Positions 20,696 through 31,264 of a DNA stretch of 63,348 nt are shown piece by piece. Made by a program: the position numbers and the translations under genes. The DNA lies in NCBI GenBank assembly GCA_020248785.1, contig JADCGX010000056.1, positions 1 through 63,348 of the forward strand, in the 5' to 3' direction. This DNA is from Burkholderiales bacterium. GTDB lineage: Bacteria; Pseudomonadota; Gammaproteobacteria; Burkholderiales; Burkholderiaceae_F. Position 1 is the first letter of the stretch. Each line of letters opens with the position of its first letter. Below the pieces are notes generated by a model. That model made no database searches, was not told the DNA's origin, and was given only the letters and a program-made list of their open reading frames with translations.

Positions 20696-21988
20696 TCACC
20701 TTATTGCTTCCTGCGCCACACGACCGAACTTGCGTCGAACGTACTGCTCGACGATCGCCTGGAACTCCTCGGCGATCCGCTCGCCCTTCAGCGTGACGGT
20801 GCGCTCGCCGTCGACGAACACCGGGGCCACCGGCGCCTCACCGGAGCCCGGCAGGCTGATGCCGATGTTGGCGTGCTTGCTTTCGCCCGGGCCGTTGACC
20901 ACGCAGCCCATCACGGCCACGTTCATGCTCTCCACGCCCGGATACTGCGTGCGCCAGCTGGGCATCTGATCGCGCAGATAGCCTTCGATCTTCTGCGCCA
21001 ATTCCTGGAAGAAGGTGCTCGTGGTGCGGCCACAGCCCGGGCAGGCAATCACCAGGGGCGTGAAGGCACGCAGACCCATGGTCTGCAGGATCTGCTGCGC
21101 GACCTCGACTTCCTTGGTGCGCGGCTCGCCGGGCGCCGGGGTCAGCGACACCCGAATCGTGTCGCCAATGCCTTCCTGCAGTAACACCGCCAGCGCCGCC
21201 GTGGAGGCGACGATGCCCTTGCTGCCCATGCCAGCCTCGGTGAGCCCGAGGTGCAGCGGGTAATCGCAGCGGCGCGACAGTTCGCGATACACGGCAATCA
21301 GATCCTGCACGCCGCTCACCTTGGCCGACAGCACGATCATGTCGGCACCCAGGCCCAGTGCCTCGGCGCGCTGGGCACTTTCGATCGCCGAGCGCACAAG
21401 CGCCTCGCGCAGCACCGCGTTGGCGTCCCAGGGCTGCGCACGGCGGGCGTTCTCGTCCATCATGCGCGCCAGAAGCTCCTGGTCGAGCGAGCCCCAGTTG
21501 ACGCCGATGCGCACGGGCTTGGCATGCCGCGCCGCCATCTCGATCATCTGCGCGAAGTTGTCTTCGCGCTTGGCGCCGCGGCCGACATTGCCGGGGTTGA
21601 TGCGGTAGGCCGAGAGCGCGGTGGCACAGCCCGGGAAGTCTGTGAGCAGCTTGTGGCCGTTATAGTGGAAGTCGCCGACAAGAGGCACATCCACACCCAT
21701 GCGGTCCATCTGGTTGCGGATCGCCTCGACCTCGGCCGCGGCCTCCGGCGAATTGACAGTGATGCGCACGACCTCGCTGCCGGCCTGCGCAAGCTCCTTG
21801 ACCTGGATCGCGGTGGCAATTGCATCGGCCGTGTCAGTGTTGGTCATCGACTGCACCACGACCGGCGCGGTGCCGCCCAGCGGCACCGCGCGAGCGCCCC
21901 AGCGCACCATGACCTGGCGCGTCTTGCGACGCTCGGCCGGACCGGCAGGCGCGGGCAGGCAGGCAAAGTCGGCGACGGGCTGGTTCAT
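20696..21988 (-). CDS. ispG: 4-hydroxy-3-methylbut-2-enyl-diphosphate synthase IspG
   Basis: IspG is the [4Fe-4S] enzyme of the MEP isoprenoid pathway, converting MEcPP to HMBPP. Cluster ligands are visible as CPGCG (Cys316, Cys319) and [10 protein letters not shown] (Cys362). The N-terminal TIM barrel includes [11 protein letters not shown] at 45-55. Length 430 aa from ATG at 21988, which has GAGGG upstream; an in-frame TTG at 22006 overlaps the rodZ stop and is less likely. Confidence 0.96.
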   Translation of the reverse strand: MNQPVADFACLPAPAGPAERRKTRQVMVRWGARAVPLGGTAPVVVQSMTNTDTADAIATAIQVKELAQAGSEVVRITVNSPEAAAEVEAIRNQMDRMGVDVPLVGDFHYNGHKLLTDFPGCATALSAYRINPGNVGRGAKREDNFAQMIEMAARHAKPVRIGVNWGSLDQELLARMMDENARRAQPWDANAVLREALVRSAIESAQRAEALGLGADMIVLSAKVSGVQDLIAVYRELSRRCDYPLHLGLTEAGMGSKGIVASTAALAVLLQEGIGDTIRVSLTPAPGEPRTKEVEVAQQILQTMGLRAFTPLVIACPGCGRTTSTFFQELAQKIEGYLRDQMPSWRTQYPGVESMNVAVMGCVVNGPGESKHANIGISLPGSGEAPVAPVFVDGERTVTLKGERIAEEFQAIVEQYVRRKFGRVAQEAIR

Positions 21989-22002
21989 AAGGCCCTCGGA
22001 GT

Positions 22003-22986
22003 TCAATCGAGCGTCAGGCGCGCGACATCGCTGCGCACGTGCGGCGCCAAATCAACCTGCTCGCCAAGGTATTCGAGCTTGGCGGTCGAGGCGTTGCCAA
22101 CGGTCACGCGCACGGGCGCCACCACAAGCATGCGGCGTTCTGAATTCGGCTCGATCAGTCCCGAATAGACGACCCGTCCGTCGACCTCCTGGATGACTTC
22201 GACCCAAGAGGGGCGCTCGCCGACACGCAGCCTGAGCGTCGGCCCGTCAGAGGTGCCTCCCACCTCGGCACGGGCAGGGTCTAGCGGCGCTGGCAGCGCC
22301 GTTGCTGCTGGCTCGACCGGCGCCGAGGCGGCCGCGGTGCCCGTCGTCGGTGCCGCCGCGCCATCGAAAGCCGCTGGCGCACCCCGGATCGCCGCTGGCT
22401 GGTCCCCGACTGCTACCGCAGGCGCCGGCGCAACGGTCGGCTCCGCAGGCGCGAGCGACACTGGGGTCGGCGGCGTTGCTGGGCGTTGCGACGCGAGCCA
22501 ACCAACGGCACCAAGCGCGACAAGAAGGCCAACCGAACCGAGGACCACGAACTGTCTTGAGATTCGCTCCCGCTCTGCCGCCTGCACGATCCTTGAAGGG
22601 CCCTGCCCGATGCCGAGCAACGGCGCCTCGGGGACCATGCGCCCATTGAACGATGCCAGCAGCGGCGCCGGATCGACCCGCGCTTCTTTTGCGTAATTGC
22701 GAATGAAACCACGCACGAAGGTCGCCTCGGGCAGCAAATTCATCCGCTCGGCCTCGAGGGCGGCAATCTGGCGAGGATGCAGACGCAGCCGACCGGCCAT
22801 GTCGCCGGCAGAGATTCCCGCTGCCTCGCGCGCCGCGGCCAGCGCTGCGCCGAAAGACACCGGGTTCCGCGGCTGCATTGCCGGAACGGTCACATCGGTC
22901 TGCCCGTCGGCCTTAGCATCAGTCTGGCCGTCGCTTGACACATCCCCGGCTGTCCCCGGGGCAAGCTCCGCTGCGGCGCTACTCAT
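22003..22986 (-). CDS. rodZ: cytoskeletal shape protein RodZ
   Basis: RodZ links MreB filaments to the membrane and helps set rod shape. The cytoplasmic helix-turn-helix domain is at about 43-115 ([20 protein letters not shown]). A TM helix lies at 146-165, then an Ala/Pro-rich linker and a C-terminal DUF4115 beta domain (about 245-325). Length 327 aa. The ATG at 22986 is nested just before the pilW stop codon, so the two genes overlap by 8 bp. Confidence 0.9.
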   Translation of the reverse strand: MSSAAAELAPGTAGDVSSDGQTDAKADGQTDVTVPAMQPRNPVSFGAALAAAREAAGISAGDMAGRLRLHPRQIAALEAERMNLLPEATFVRGFIRNYAKEARVDPAPLLASFNGRMVPEAPLLGIGQGPSRIVQAAERERISRQFVVLGSVGLLVALGAVGWLASQRPATPPTPVSLAPAEPTVAPAPAVAVGDQPAAIRGAPAAFDGAAAPTTGTAAASAPVEPAATALPAPLDPARAEVGGTSDGPTLRLRVGERPSWVEVIQEVDGRVVYSGLIEPNSERRMLVVAPVRVTVGNASTAKLEYLGEQVDLAPHVRSDVARLTLD

Positions 22987-23773
22987 CGAAGGCGCCCCGC
23001 CGCAGCAGCGAGGCCTCCGGCGAACTCGGATAACGCGAACGAATGACGTCGGCGTACTGCCGCTCCCCGCGCCCATCGCCGGCAGCGCGAGCCAGCCTCA
23101 GCCCGAGCCACGCGACCTCTGCGGTCTGGCCGAACTCCCGCTCGAGCAGGCCGAAGTAGAAGTTGGCCCGGTCAAGCTGTCGTGTGGCCAGGTAAAGGCG
23201 CGTCAGCTGGAACTTGGTGACCGGGCTGGTGGCGTCCAGCTCGAAGGCTCGGCGCAGGTATCCTTCGGCCGCGGCGTAATCCTTCATCTGCAGCGTGCAG
23301 ATGCCGGCGTTGCGCCAGGCCAGCGCCGGCGTCGCGTACAACCTGTTGGCGGCTGCGCGCTCGAAATACTCGATGGACGCGCGCTCTCGCCCCGTGCGGC
23401 ACAAGAACCAGCCGTAGTTGTTGTTGATCTCGGGGTCGTCGCCGTCGATCCGCAGCGCCCGCGCGAAATTCTGTTCGGCGAGCGCGCGGTCATCGATATC
23501 CATGTAGATGAGGCCCAGCATGCTGTAGCTCATCGCCGACTTCGGATCGAGCTCGATCGCGCGCTTTGCTTCCTCGATGGCCACTTGGTACTGGCGGTTC
23601 TGGTAGTAGCTGGCCGCCAGCTGGAGCCTGATCTCGGCGCGCTTGACGGGATCGGGCTCGCTGCGCTGTTGCGTCGCCACCGGCTGACCGTTGACAGTCG
23701 TGGTGCTCTGGCAGCCCGCCAGCACGACGGCCACCAGCCCAAGCATGATGCAATAAAGCCGCCGCATGTACAT
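22979..23773 (-). CDS. pilW: type IV pilus biogenesis/stability lipoprotein PilW (PilF)
   Basis: A lipoprotein with lipobox VLAGC (Cys21) followed by about six tetratricopeptide repeats (residues 45-255). Members help the secretin PilQ assemble in the outer membrane for type IV pili. Motifs such as ASYYQNRQYQVAIEEAKRA and NNYGWFLCRTGR are typical. Length 264 aa. It lies between rlmN (2 bp gap) and rodZ, the conserved location in beta- and gammaproteobacteria. Confidence 0.92.
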   Translation of the reverse strand: MYMRRLYCIMLGLVAVVLAGCQSTTTVNGQPVATQQRSEPDPVKRAEIRLQLAASYYQNRQYQVAIEEAKRAIELDPKSAMSYSMLGLIYMDIDDRALAEQNFARALRIDGDDPEINNNYGWFLCRTGRERASIEYFERAAANRLYATPALAWRNAGICTLQMKDYAAAEGYLRRAFELDATSPVTKFQLTRLYLATRQLDRANFYFGLLEREFGQTAEVAWLGLRLARAAGDGRGERQYADVIRSRYPSSPEASLLRRGAFDE

Positions 23774-23775
23774 CC

Positions 23776-24894
<1,119 letters not shown>

Positions 24895-24926
24895 GGTGAG
24901 CGGTGCCGGACAGCGATGCGCGGCGA

Positions 24927-25352
24927 TTACCGCGAGTAGACGTTCATCGACGGAAAGAAGAACGCTACCTCGACTTGGGCTGTCGCGGCGGCGTCCGACC
25001 CGTGTACCGCGTTGGCATCGATGCTGTCCGCGAAGTCGGCGCGAATGGTGCCAGGCGCGGCTTTCTTTGGATCGGTCGCGCCCATCAGTTCACGGTTCTT
25101 GGCAATCGCGCCCTCGCCTTCAAGGACCTGGACCATGATCGGACCGGAGATCATGAAGTCCACGAGGTCCTTGAAGAACGGACGCTCCTTGTGCACGCCG
25201 TAGAACGCCTCGGCTTCGGTGCGCGACAAGTGCATCATGCGCGCGGCCACGATCTTCAGTCCCGCCTTTTCAAAGCGCGACAGGATCGCGCCCACCGCGT
25301 TCTTGGCGACAGCGTCCGGTTTGATGATGGACAGGGTGCGTTCGATGGCCAT
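24927..25352 (-). CDS. ndk: nucleoside diphosphate kinase
   Basis: Ndk transfers the gamma-phosphate between nucleoside triphosphates and diphosphates via a phosphohistidine. The start [18 protein letters not shown], the central [11 protein letters not shown] and the active-site NAVHGSDA (His117) are canonical. Length 141 aa. I chose ATG at 25352; the frame is open further upstream, but that part is not conserved. Confidence 0.97.
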   Translation of the reverse strand: MAIERTLSIIKPDAVAKNAVGAILSRFEKAGLKIVAARMMHLSRTEAEAFYGVHKERPFFKDLVDFMISGPIMVQVLEGEGAIAKNRELMGATDPKKAAPGTIRADFADSIDANAVHGSDAAATAQVEVAFFFPSMNVYSR

Positions 25353-25520
25353 GTTCAATTGCCCTTGGATGTGTTGAGTTTGTCCGGCGTGGCCCGCCCG
25401 CCGCCCCACTCGCCGACCAAAAAGGCCAGAAAAATGAAAGGCTTGCGCGACACGACAAACGCGAAATGTTAGCACGCGACAGACTGCCCGAGCACCGCGG
25501 GACCACCCCCTGCACAGGGG

Positions 25521-26873
25521 TCAGGCGGGGCCAGGCTCAAGCACCGCGAGCGACTCGACGTGCGTCGTGTGCGGGAACATGTTGACCACGCCGGCAGCCT
25601 TCAGATGCCAGGCGCCTTCGTGCGAGAGGATCGCGCAATCGCGCGCCAGCGTGGACGGGTTGCACGACACGTAGACCACGCGGCGCGGGCGCTGCGTGGC
25701 CCCGGCCAACGCCTGCGCCACGGCCTGCGCACCCTCGCGCGGCGGGTCGATCAGCACGGCGTCGATGAGCCCGTCCTTGTTCAATGCGTCCCAGTCGGCG
25801 CCTGTCCATGCGAACAGATTGCGCGCTTCAAAGCGCGCCTTGTGCTGCAACCCGTTGCCGGTCGCGGCGGCTTGCGCACGCTTGACCAGTGCCTCGCTAC
25901 CTTCGATGCCGGTCACCTGCCGGCCGCGCATCGCAAGCGGCAGCGTGAAATTGCCGAGCCCACAGAAAAAATCTGCCACGCGCTCGTGCGGCCGCACATC
26001 GAGCAGGCGCAAGGCACGGCGCACCAGCACCTCGTTGATGCGGTGATTGACCTGCGTGAAGTCGGTCGGGCCGAAGGGCAGCGCCACGTTGAACTCCGGC
26101 AATGCGAGCGTCAGCTCACCGTACGCCGGTGCCAGCGGCACGGCCGTCTGCGGGCCTCCGGGCTGCTGCCAGAACTCCACGCCGTGGCGCGCACCGAAAC
26201 CCACCAGCAGCGCGCCGTCCTGCTCGGTCAGTGGCTCGAGGTTGCGCAATACCAGGACGATGCGGCGCTGGCCGGCGGCGTCCGCCACTGCCAGTTCGAT
26301 CTGCGGCATGCGCTTGCGGATCGACAGTTGCGCGACCAACTCGCGTAGCGGCAACAGGAGCGCGCCCACCTCCGATGGCAGGACATGGCACTCGCGCATG
26401 TCGGCCACGTAGCTGCTGGCCCGCTCGTGAAAGCCCACCAACACTCCGCCCTTCTTGACCACGTCGCGCACCGAGAGACGGGCGCGGTAGCGGTAGTGCC
26501 AGGTCGGTCCGTGGATCGGGCGCAGCATGCACTCCGGCCGGACCCGGCCAATGTGCCATAGCGCGTCTTCCAGCGCGCGCTGCTTGATGGCCACCTGCGC
26601 GGCAGGATCGACGTGCTGCATCGCGCAGCCACCGCAACTGCCGGGCGCCAGGCCGAAGTGCCGGCAGCGCGGCGCCACGCGCAGGCTCGATGCGCGCAGC
26701 ACCTCCGCGAGCTCGGCCGTCTCGTAGCTCGGCTTGACCTTCTTGGGCGTGGCGCGCACGCGCTCGCCGGGCAGCGCGCCGGCGACGAAGACCACCTTGC
26801 CATCGCGATGACCGACGCCGCGCCCATCGAGATCGAGCGACTCGATCTCGAGCGTGAAGTCCTGCGCCATCAT
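25521..26873 (-). CDS. rlmD: 23S rRNA (uracil-1939-C5-)-methyltransferase RlmD
   Basis: RlmD makes 5-methyluridine at U1939. An N-terminal TRAM domain (about 5-60) is followed by [4Fe-4S] cysteines (70, 80 and 83, plus one near 165) and a Rossmann methyltransferase domain with DPPREGAQ and the nucleophile in [11 protein letters not shown]. Length 450 aa. The ATG at 26873 shares a base with the stop of the upstream exonuclease gene (TGATG). In relatives rlmD typically follows rpoS, which is not present here. A palindrome (CCCCTGTGCAGGGG) lies just after the stop. Confidence 0.95.
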   Translation of the reverse strand: MMAQDFTLEIESLDLDGRGVGHRDGKVVFVAGALPGERVRATPKKVKPSYETAELAEVLRASSLRVAPRCRHFGLAPGSCGGCAMQHVDPAAQVAIKQRALEDALWHIGRVRPECMLRPIHGPTWHYRYRARLSVRDVVKKGGVLVGFHERASSYVADMRECHVLPSEVGALLLPLRELVAQLSIRKRMPQIELAVADAAGQRRIVLVLRNLEPLTEQDGALLVGFGARHGVEFWQQPGGPQTAVPLAPAYGELTLALPEFNVALPFGPTDFTQVNHRINEVLVRRALRLLDVRPHERVADFFCGLGNFTLPLAMRGRQVTGIEGSEALVKRAQAAATGNGLQHKARFEARNLFAWTGADWDALNKDGLIDAVLIDPPREGAQAVAQALAGATQRPRRVVYVSCNPSTLARDCAILSHEGAWHLKAAGVVNMFPHTTHVESLAVLEPGPA

Positions 26874-27649
26874 CAGCCGAGCCAGGCCGCGAGGTACTCG
26901 CGCCAGTGGGGCGCATCGAGCGCACGCAGCGATTCGCGCACCAGCTCCACTTCCTGCGCGTACTGCGACTCCGACCAGTGCCCGCGCATCTTCTGGAAGC
27001 GACAGTAGATGAGGTGCGTGTTCACGACATCGGTCTCGCAGTAGCAGCGAATGTCGTGCAACCGACCAGCCTGGTAGGCGCCCCACACCTGGCTGCCGTC
27101 CATGCCGAGCTTGCCCGCGAAGCCACACAGCCTTGCGAGTTCATCCAGCGAGGCGCTGGCGCGCGGCTGGTACAGCGCCAGCAGGTCCATGAGGTCGGTA
27201 TGGCGCGTGTGATAGCGGCTGATGTAATTGTTCCACTTGAAGTCGCGATCGTCCTCGCCCATGTCCCAGTAGCGCGGCGCGCTCACTCCGTGCACCAGAC
27301 CGCGGTAGTGCAGAACCGGCAAGTCGAAACCGCCGCCGTTCCAACTCACAAGCTGTGGCGTGTGCTTCTCGATCGTCTTGAAGAAGTCCTGGACCAGCTT
27401 GCCCTCACCGTCCTCCGGGCCACCGAGGCAGCGCACGCGAAAGCCGTTGTCATCGCGAAACGCGCAGCCGATGGCGATCACGCGGTGCAAGTGGTGCTGC
27501 AGGAAGTCCGATCCGGTGCGCTCGCGCCGCTCCGCAAAGGCAGCGGCGGCCACTGCAGCGTCATCAAGCGCCGCCCACTCGGGCCGCAGGCGGCGCAGCC
27601 CCGCGACGTCCGGAACCGTCTCAATGTCGAAGCTCAAAATGGGCGTCAC
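26873..27649 (-). CDS. predicted 3'-5' exonuclease, PolB-like DEDD family
   Basis: A DEDD-type nuclease of the predicted 3'-5' exonuclease related to DNA polymerase B proofreading domains (DUF2319/PF10108 type, from memory). Exo I is FDIETVPD (Asp8, Glu10), Exo II is [10 protein letters not shown] (Asp109) and Exo III is YCETDVVNT (Asp207). All four acidic residues are present, so it should be active. No polymerase domain is attached. Length 258 aa. It lies 10 bp after nlpD and is coupled to rlmD, occupying the slot where rpoS sits in many beta- and gammaproteobacteria. Confidence 0.85.
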   Translation of the reverse strand: MTPILSFDIETVPDVAGLRRLRPEWAALDDAAVAAAAFAERRERTGSDFLQHHLHRVIAIGCAFRDDNGFRVRCLGGPEDGEGKLVQDFFKTIEKHTPQLVSWNGGGFDLPVLHYRGLVHGVSAPRYWDMGEDDRDFKWNNYISRYHTRHTDLMDLLALYQPRASASLDELARLCGFAGKLGMDGSQVWGAYQAGRLHDIRCYCETDVVNTHLIYCRFQKMRGHWSESQYAQEVELVRESLRALDAPHWREYLAAWLG

Positions 27650-27659
27650 GATGTACAGG

Positions 27660-28661
27660 CTAGCGCTTGGGCAGGACCGTCAGTGGGTCGATCGGCTTGC
27701 CTTGGCGGCGGATCTCGAAGTGCAGCTTGGGCAGTTCCGCGTCCGTCTTGCCGAGTTCGGCGATCCGCTGGCCGCGACTCACGCTCTGGCCCTGTTTCAC
27801 AAGGATCTGCCGGTTGTGCGCGTAGGCTGTGACGTAGTCGTCGTCGTGCTTGACGATGACGAGATTGCCGTAGCCACGCAGGCCGCTGCCGATGTAGACG
27901 ACCTGTCCGTCGGCGGCAGCCATGACGGGATCGCCCTCCTTGCCGGCGATGTCGATGCCCTTGTTGCGCGTTTCGTTGAATGTCTCGATGACCTTGCCCT
28001 CGATCGGCCACGCCCAGTTGCCACCCAAGGCCGCCTCACCCGGCTTGGTCGAGGCCGCCGACGGCGCAGCCGCCGCCGCGACTGGCGGTGCCGTCGTCGC
28101 GCCCGGTGACGGCAAAGCAGGCGCGGTTGCTGATGCAGTTGCGACCGGCGGCGTGGCCGCGGCTGCGGACGGCACACCGCTTCCGGCAGCGGTCGCAGGC
28201 GCCGAGGAAGCAGCGGGTGCAATCGGCGGCAAGGCCGCGCCGCCACCGGGCAACTGCGCGGTCCCGCTTGCAAGGGGCTGCGTCTGCGCCGCAGCCACCG
28301 GCGCCACCGGCACAGCGGTGACCGCAGCCGCGGTCGGCGGTGCAACGCGCAGGCTCTGCCCCACGGTCAGCCGGCTCGGATCCTCAATGCCATTCCACCG
28401 GGCGATCTCGCGGGCATCTTGGCCGAAGGCCAGCGCGATTCCGTAAAGCGTGTCGCCCCGCTGCACCGTGTACATGCCGTCCTTGGCTTGACGCGACGCC
28501 GGCGGTTGAGACACGACGCCGCCGCCAGGAGGCGCCGAGACAGCCGGCCGACTGGACCGGTCAACGATCGGCGCCTCGTTCAGCGACGTGGTCGCGCACC
28601 CGGACAGAGCGACGATGCCAGCCAGTCCAGCAAGAACGTGTCGATGGGTTATGTGAAGCAT
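27660..28661 (-). CDS. nlpD: NlpD-type LysM/LytM lipoprotein, amidase activator
   Basis: An outer-membrane lipoprotein that activates cell-division amidases. The lipobox is LSGC (Cys22). A LysM domain lies at about 64-107 (YTVQRGDTLYGIALAFG). A long Ala/Pro-rich linker precedes the C-terminal M23/LytM domain (about 215-330). The first zinc histidine of the peptidase motif is replaced (RNKGIDIAG instead of H-x-G-x-D), as in other NlpD proteins that bind but do not cut peptidoglycan. Length 333 aa. Position pcm-nlpD is conserved. Confidence 0.92.
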   Translation of the reverse strand: MLHITHRHVLAGLAGIVALSGCATTSLNEAPIVDRSSRPAVSAPPGGGVVSQPPASRQAKDGMYTVQRGDTLYGIALAFGQDAREIARWNGIEDPSRLTVGQSLRVAPPTAAAVTAVPVAPVAAAQTQPLASGTAQLPGGGAALPPIAPAASSAPATAAGSGVPSAAAATPPVATASATAPALPSPGATTAPPVAAAAAPSAASTKPGEAALGGNWAWPIEGKVIETFNETRNKGIDIAGKEGDPVMAAADGQVVYIGSGLRGYGNLVIVKHDDDYVTAYAHNRQILVKQGQSVSRGQRIAELGKTDAELPKLHFEIRRQGKPIDPLTVLPKR

Positions 28662-28719
28662 GGAAATTCCCGCAAGACGAAGAAGCCACCCTGGCGCAGT
28701 CTGCGCCGCCGCGCTTGGC

Positions 28720-29388
28720 CTAGACGGTACCGCCGCGCAACGGGACGAAGCGTACCGGCTCGGTGGTGCGGCGTTGAACGCGACCCTGCGTGTCCTTGCT
28801 AACGATCGTCATGCGCTGGTCGTCGACGCCGACCGGCGCGACGATTCGACCCCCGGGCTTGAGTTGTTCGATCCAGGCGGCCGGCACTTCCTCGCCGGCC
28901 GCTGCCGCCGCGATGGCATCGAACGGCGCCTCGCCCACGACACCGAGCGCGCCATCGCCGAAGGCCAAACGCAGGTTGGCAATGCGCAGCGGCCGCAGGT
29001 TGTTGCGCGCGAGCTCATGCAGAGCACGCACGCGCTCGATCGAGATGACGGTGCCGAACAATTGCGCCAGCACCGCGGCTGCGTAGCCGCAGCCCGTTCC
29101 GACCTCGAGCACCTTGGCCTGTTTCGGGTCGGCGCAATCCTGCAGCGCCAGCTCGGCCGTGCGCGCGACGATGTAGGGCTGCGAGATGGTCTGTCCATGC
29201 CCGATGGGCAGCGCCGTGTCTTCGTAGGCGCGGCTGGCCAGCGCCGGATCGACAAAAGCATGCCGCGGCACCTGACGCAACGCCTCGAGCACGCGCGGAT
29301 CGCGCACGCCCAGTTCGCGCACGCGGTCGACCATGCGATCACGCACACGCGCCGACACCAAGCCAGCAATCGCCGTGGCAGATTTCAC
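28720..29388 (-). CDS. pcm: protein-L-isoaspartate O-methyltransferase
   Basis: Pcm repairs isoaspartyl residues in aged proteins using S-adenosylmethionine. The substrate loop [11 protein letters not shown] (about 66-75, with Ser69) and the SAM motif [16 protein letters not shown] (93-108) are typical. Length 222 aa from GTG at 29388, which overlaps the surE stop by 4 bp (GTGA); a much longer open frame exists upstream within surE but is not homologous. Confidence 0.94.
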   Translation of the reverse strand: MKSATAIAGLVSARVRDRMVDRVRELGVRDPRVLEALRQVPRHAFVDPALASRAYEDTALPIGHGQTISQPYIVARTAELALQDCADPKQAKVLEVGTGCGYAAAVLAQLFGTVISIERVRALHELARNNLRPLRIANLRLAFGDGALGVVGEAPFDAIAAAAAGEEVPAAWIEQLKPGGRIVAPVGVDDQRMTIVSKDTQGRVQRRTTEPVRFVPLRGGTV

Positions 29389-30137
29389 TGGTCCTGGTCC
29401 TGCAGCCACCGCGTGACCGCAGGCAGCAGTTCGACATGCGTAAGGTCGATTTGAAGCGGCGTCACCGAAACGTAGTTGTTGGCGGTCGCATGGAAGTCCG
29501 TGCCTGGACCGGCATCCTTTGCTCCACCAGCGGCGCCGACCCAATAAATGGTCTCCCCGCGCGGATTTTCTGCACGCACAACGGGCTCGGCATGATGGCG
29601 CTTGCCCAGCCGCGTCACCTGCACGCCTTTAACCGCGTCGCGCGGCACATTGGGCAGGTTCACATTGAGAAGGAAGGGCGCCGACAGTGGCGCCTCGACA
29701 TAACGGCGCACGATGTGCGCGGCCCAATGCGCAGCGTCGTGCACGAAAGCCTGGCCATGCTCCACCAGCGAGAAGGCGAACGAAGGCACGCCGAAGAGGT
29801 ACCCCTCCATGGCGGCGGCCACCGTACCGGAATAGATGGTGTCGTCGCCCATGTTCTGGCCGTTGTTGATGCCCGAAACGACGATGTCCGGCCGCTGATC
29901 GAGCAGGCCGGTCAGCGCGACGTGCACGCAGTCCGTCGGTGTGCCGTTGATGAAGTAAAAGCCGTTGCTCGCGCGGTGCACCGTCAGCGGGCGTGACAGC
30001 GTCAGTGAATTGCTCGCGCCACTGTGATTCTGCTCTGGCGCAACGACAGTCACCTCGCCCAGGGGGCGCAATGCGTCCGCCAGGGCAGCAAGCCCGGCAG
30101 CCAGGTAGCCGTCATCGTTGGAAACCAGGATGCGCAC
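29385..30137 (-). CDS. surE: 5'/3'-nucleotidase SurE
   Basis: A metal-dependent survival phosphatase acting on nucleoside monophosphates. The N-terminal [15 protein letters not shown] carries the metal-binding Asp pair; [10 protein letters not shown] and [10 protein letters not shown] are the other conserved blocks. Length 250 aa. First gene of the surE-pcm-nlpD run. About 190 bp separate it from the tRNA-Pro terminator; I see no strong promoter there. Confidence 0.96.
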   Translation of the reverse strand: MRILVSNDDGYLAAGLAALADALRPLGEVTVVAPEQNHSGASNSLTLSRPLTVHRASNGFYFINGTPTDCVHVALTGLLDQRPDIVVSGINNGQNMGDDTIYSGTVAAAMEGYLFGVPSFAFSLVEHGQAFVHDAAHWAAHIVRRYVEAPLSAPFLLNVNLPNVPRDAVKGVQVTRLGKRHHAEPVVRAENPRGETIYWVGAAGGAKDAGPGTDFHATANNYVSVTPLQIDLTHVELLPAVTRWLQDQDQ

Positions 30138-30314
30138 AGGATGATGCGATTCCCGTCAAGCCACTGGCGACGGCATCGAGTGAAGACAGTGGCAAGCAGG
30201 ATCTCGCAAAATCATACGCGAGCACGCCGCCCGAGCGTCCCGTTGCGTCGCTTTCGGACCCAGGGCTCCTCCCTCTATCACGGGTAAGCACGCTCGCATT
30301 GAAGCCGCGGACAA

Positions 30315-30348
30315 ACTAAAAGAAATGGCCCGGGCGTTGCCGGGCCAT
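30315..30348 (-). terminator. Rho-independent terminator after tRNA-Pro
   Basis: On the minus strand ATGGCCCGG and CCGGGCCAT (30340-30348 with 30325-30333) form a 9-bp stem followed by TTCTTTTAGTTTG. It starts 17 bp after the tRNA CCA end. Confidence 0.8.
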
Positions 30349-30364
30349 CTCGCTTGAAAACTAA

Positions 30365-30442
<78 letters not shown>

Positions 30443-30481
30443 CACGAGCACGCATTGTACGCGAGCGCCAAGCGGGCACGC

Positions 30482-30859
30482 TCAATCGCCCGACAGCAGT
30501 CTGCGGATCGCCAATAGTTCCGCACGCACATCGAGCGCCGCCGACGTTGCCGCCAAGGGCATCTCGCCGTTAGGCCGCGCACGCGTTTCACGCCCGCCTT
30601 CAAGCCGGTTGCGAGCGCCACTGATCGTGAAGCCTTGTTCGTAGAGCAGTTCGCGGATGCGGCGGATCAGCAGCACTTCGTGGTGCTGGTAGTAGCGCCG
30701 ATTGCCGCGACGCTTGATCGGCTTCAGTTGTGTGAACTCCTGCTCCCAGTAGCGCAGGACGTGCGGCTTGACGCCGCATAGGTCACTCACCTCGCCGATG
30801 GTGAAGTAGCGCTTCGCCGGGATGGGCGGCAGAGCGACCTGCGCTTCGGAGCGCTGCAT
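30482..30859 (-). CDS. MerR family transcriptional regulator
   Basis: A MerR-type DNA-binding protein: the winged helix-turn-helix spans about 12-80 ([21 protein letters not shown], then [14 protein letters not shown]). The effector part is short, without the metal-binding cysteines of MerR or CueR. This small MerR gene directly downstream of ihfA is conserved in beta- and gammaproteobacteria; its target is unknown. Length 125 aa. Confidence 0.88.
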   Translation of the reverse strand: MQRSEAQVALPPIPAKRYFTIGEVSDLCGVKPHVLRYWEQEFTQLKPIKRRGNRRYYQHHEVLLIRRIRELLYEQGFTISGARNRLEGGRETRARPNGEMPLAATSAALDVRAELLAIRRLLSGD

Positions 30860-30880
30860 TCTTGACGCCCGCCGCCAGCC

Positions 30881-31264
30881 CTAGACGCCCTGCGCGCGGG
30901 CGACCGCCGCCTTCAGCTTCTGGCTGGCGTGGAAGGTCACCACGCGGCGCGCGGTGATGGCGATCTCTTCGCCTGTCTTGGGATTGCGGCCGGGACGCTG
31001 CGGCTTGTCGCGCAATTGGAAGTTGCCGAAGCCCGACAGCTTGACCGACTCACCCCGCTCAAGCGCGGCGCGGATCTCGTCGAAGAACCCGTCGACCATG
31101 TCCTTGGCCTCCCGCTTGTTCAGCCCAAGGCGGTCGAACAGGGCATCCGCAAGCTCGGCCTTGGTGACGGTGCGCGCCTCGCCCTCCGGCGCCGCTTTGG
31201 AGGCCGCGGGCAAGTCCGGAAACCTAAACGCCGGCATGTGCTGGTCGTTATCCATGGGCTTCAC
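30881..31264 (-). CDS. ihfA: integration host factor subunit alpha
   Basis: IHF bends DNA sharply and shapes promoters, replication and recombination. The HU/IHF core begins at about residue 29 ([24 protein letters not shown]). The DNA-binding arm carries [22 protein letters not shown]. There is an N-terminal extension of about 28 residues compared with E. coli, as in other Burkholderiales. GTG at 31264 overlaps the pheT stop (GTGA); ATG at 31255 is an alternative. Length 127 aa. Confidence 0.94.
   Translation of the reverse strand: MKPMDNDQHMPAFRFPDLPAASKAAPEGEARTVTKAELADALFDRLGLNKREAKDMVDGFFDEIRAALERGESVKLSGFGNFQLRDKPQRPGRNPKTGEEIAITARRVVTFHASQKLKAAVARAQGV

Noticed and set aside
25506..25519. 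Palindrome just after rlmD as a terminator
   Set aside because: CCCCTGTGCAGGGG has almost no loop and no T-run on the transcribed strand.
26874..27128. N-terminal extension of rlmD into the exonuclease gene
   Set aside because: The TRAM domain starts at ATG 26873; the extension is a shadow of the exonuclease.
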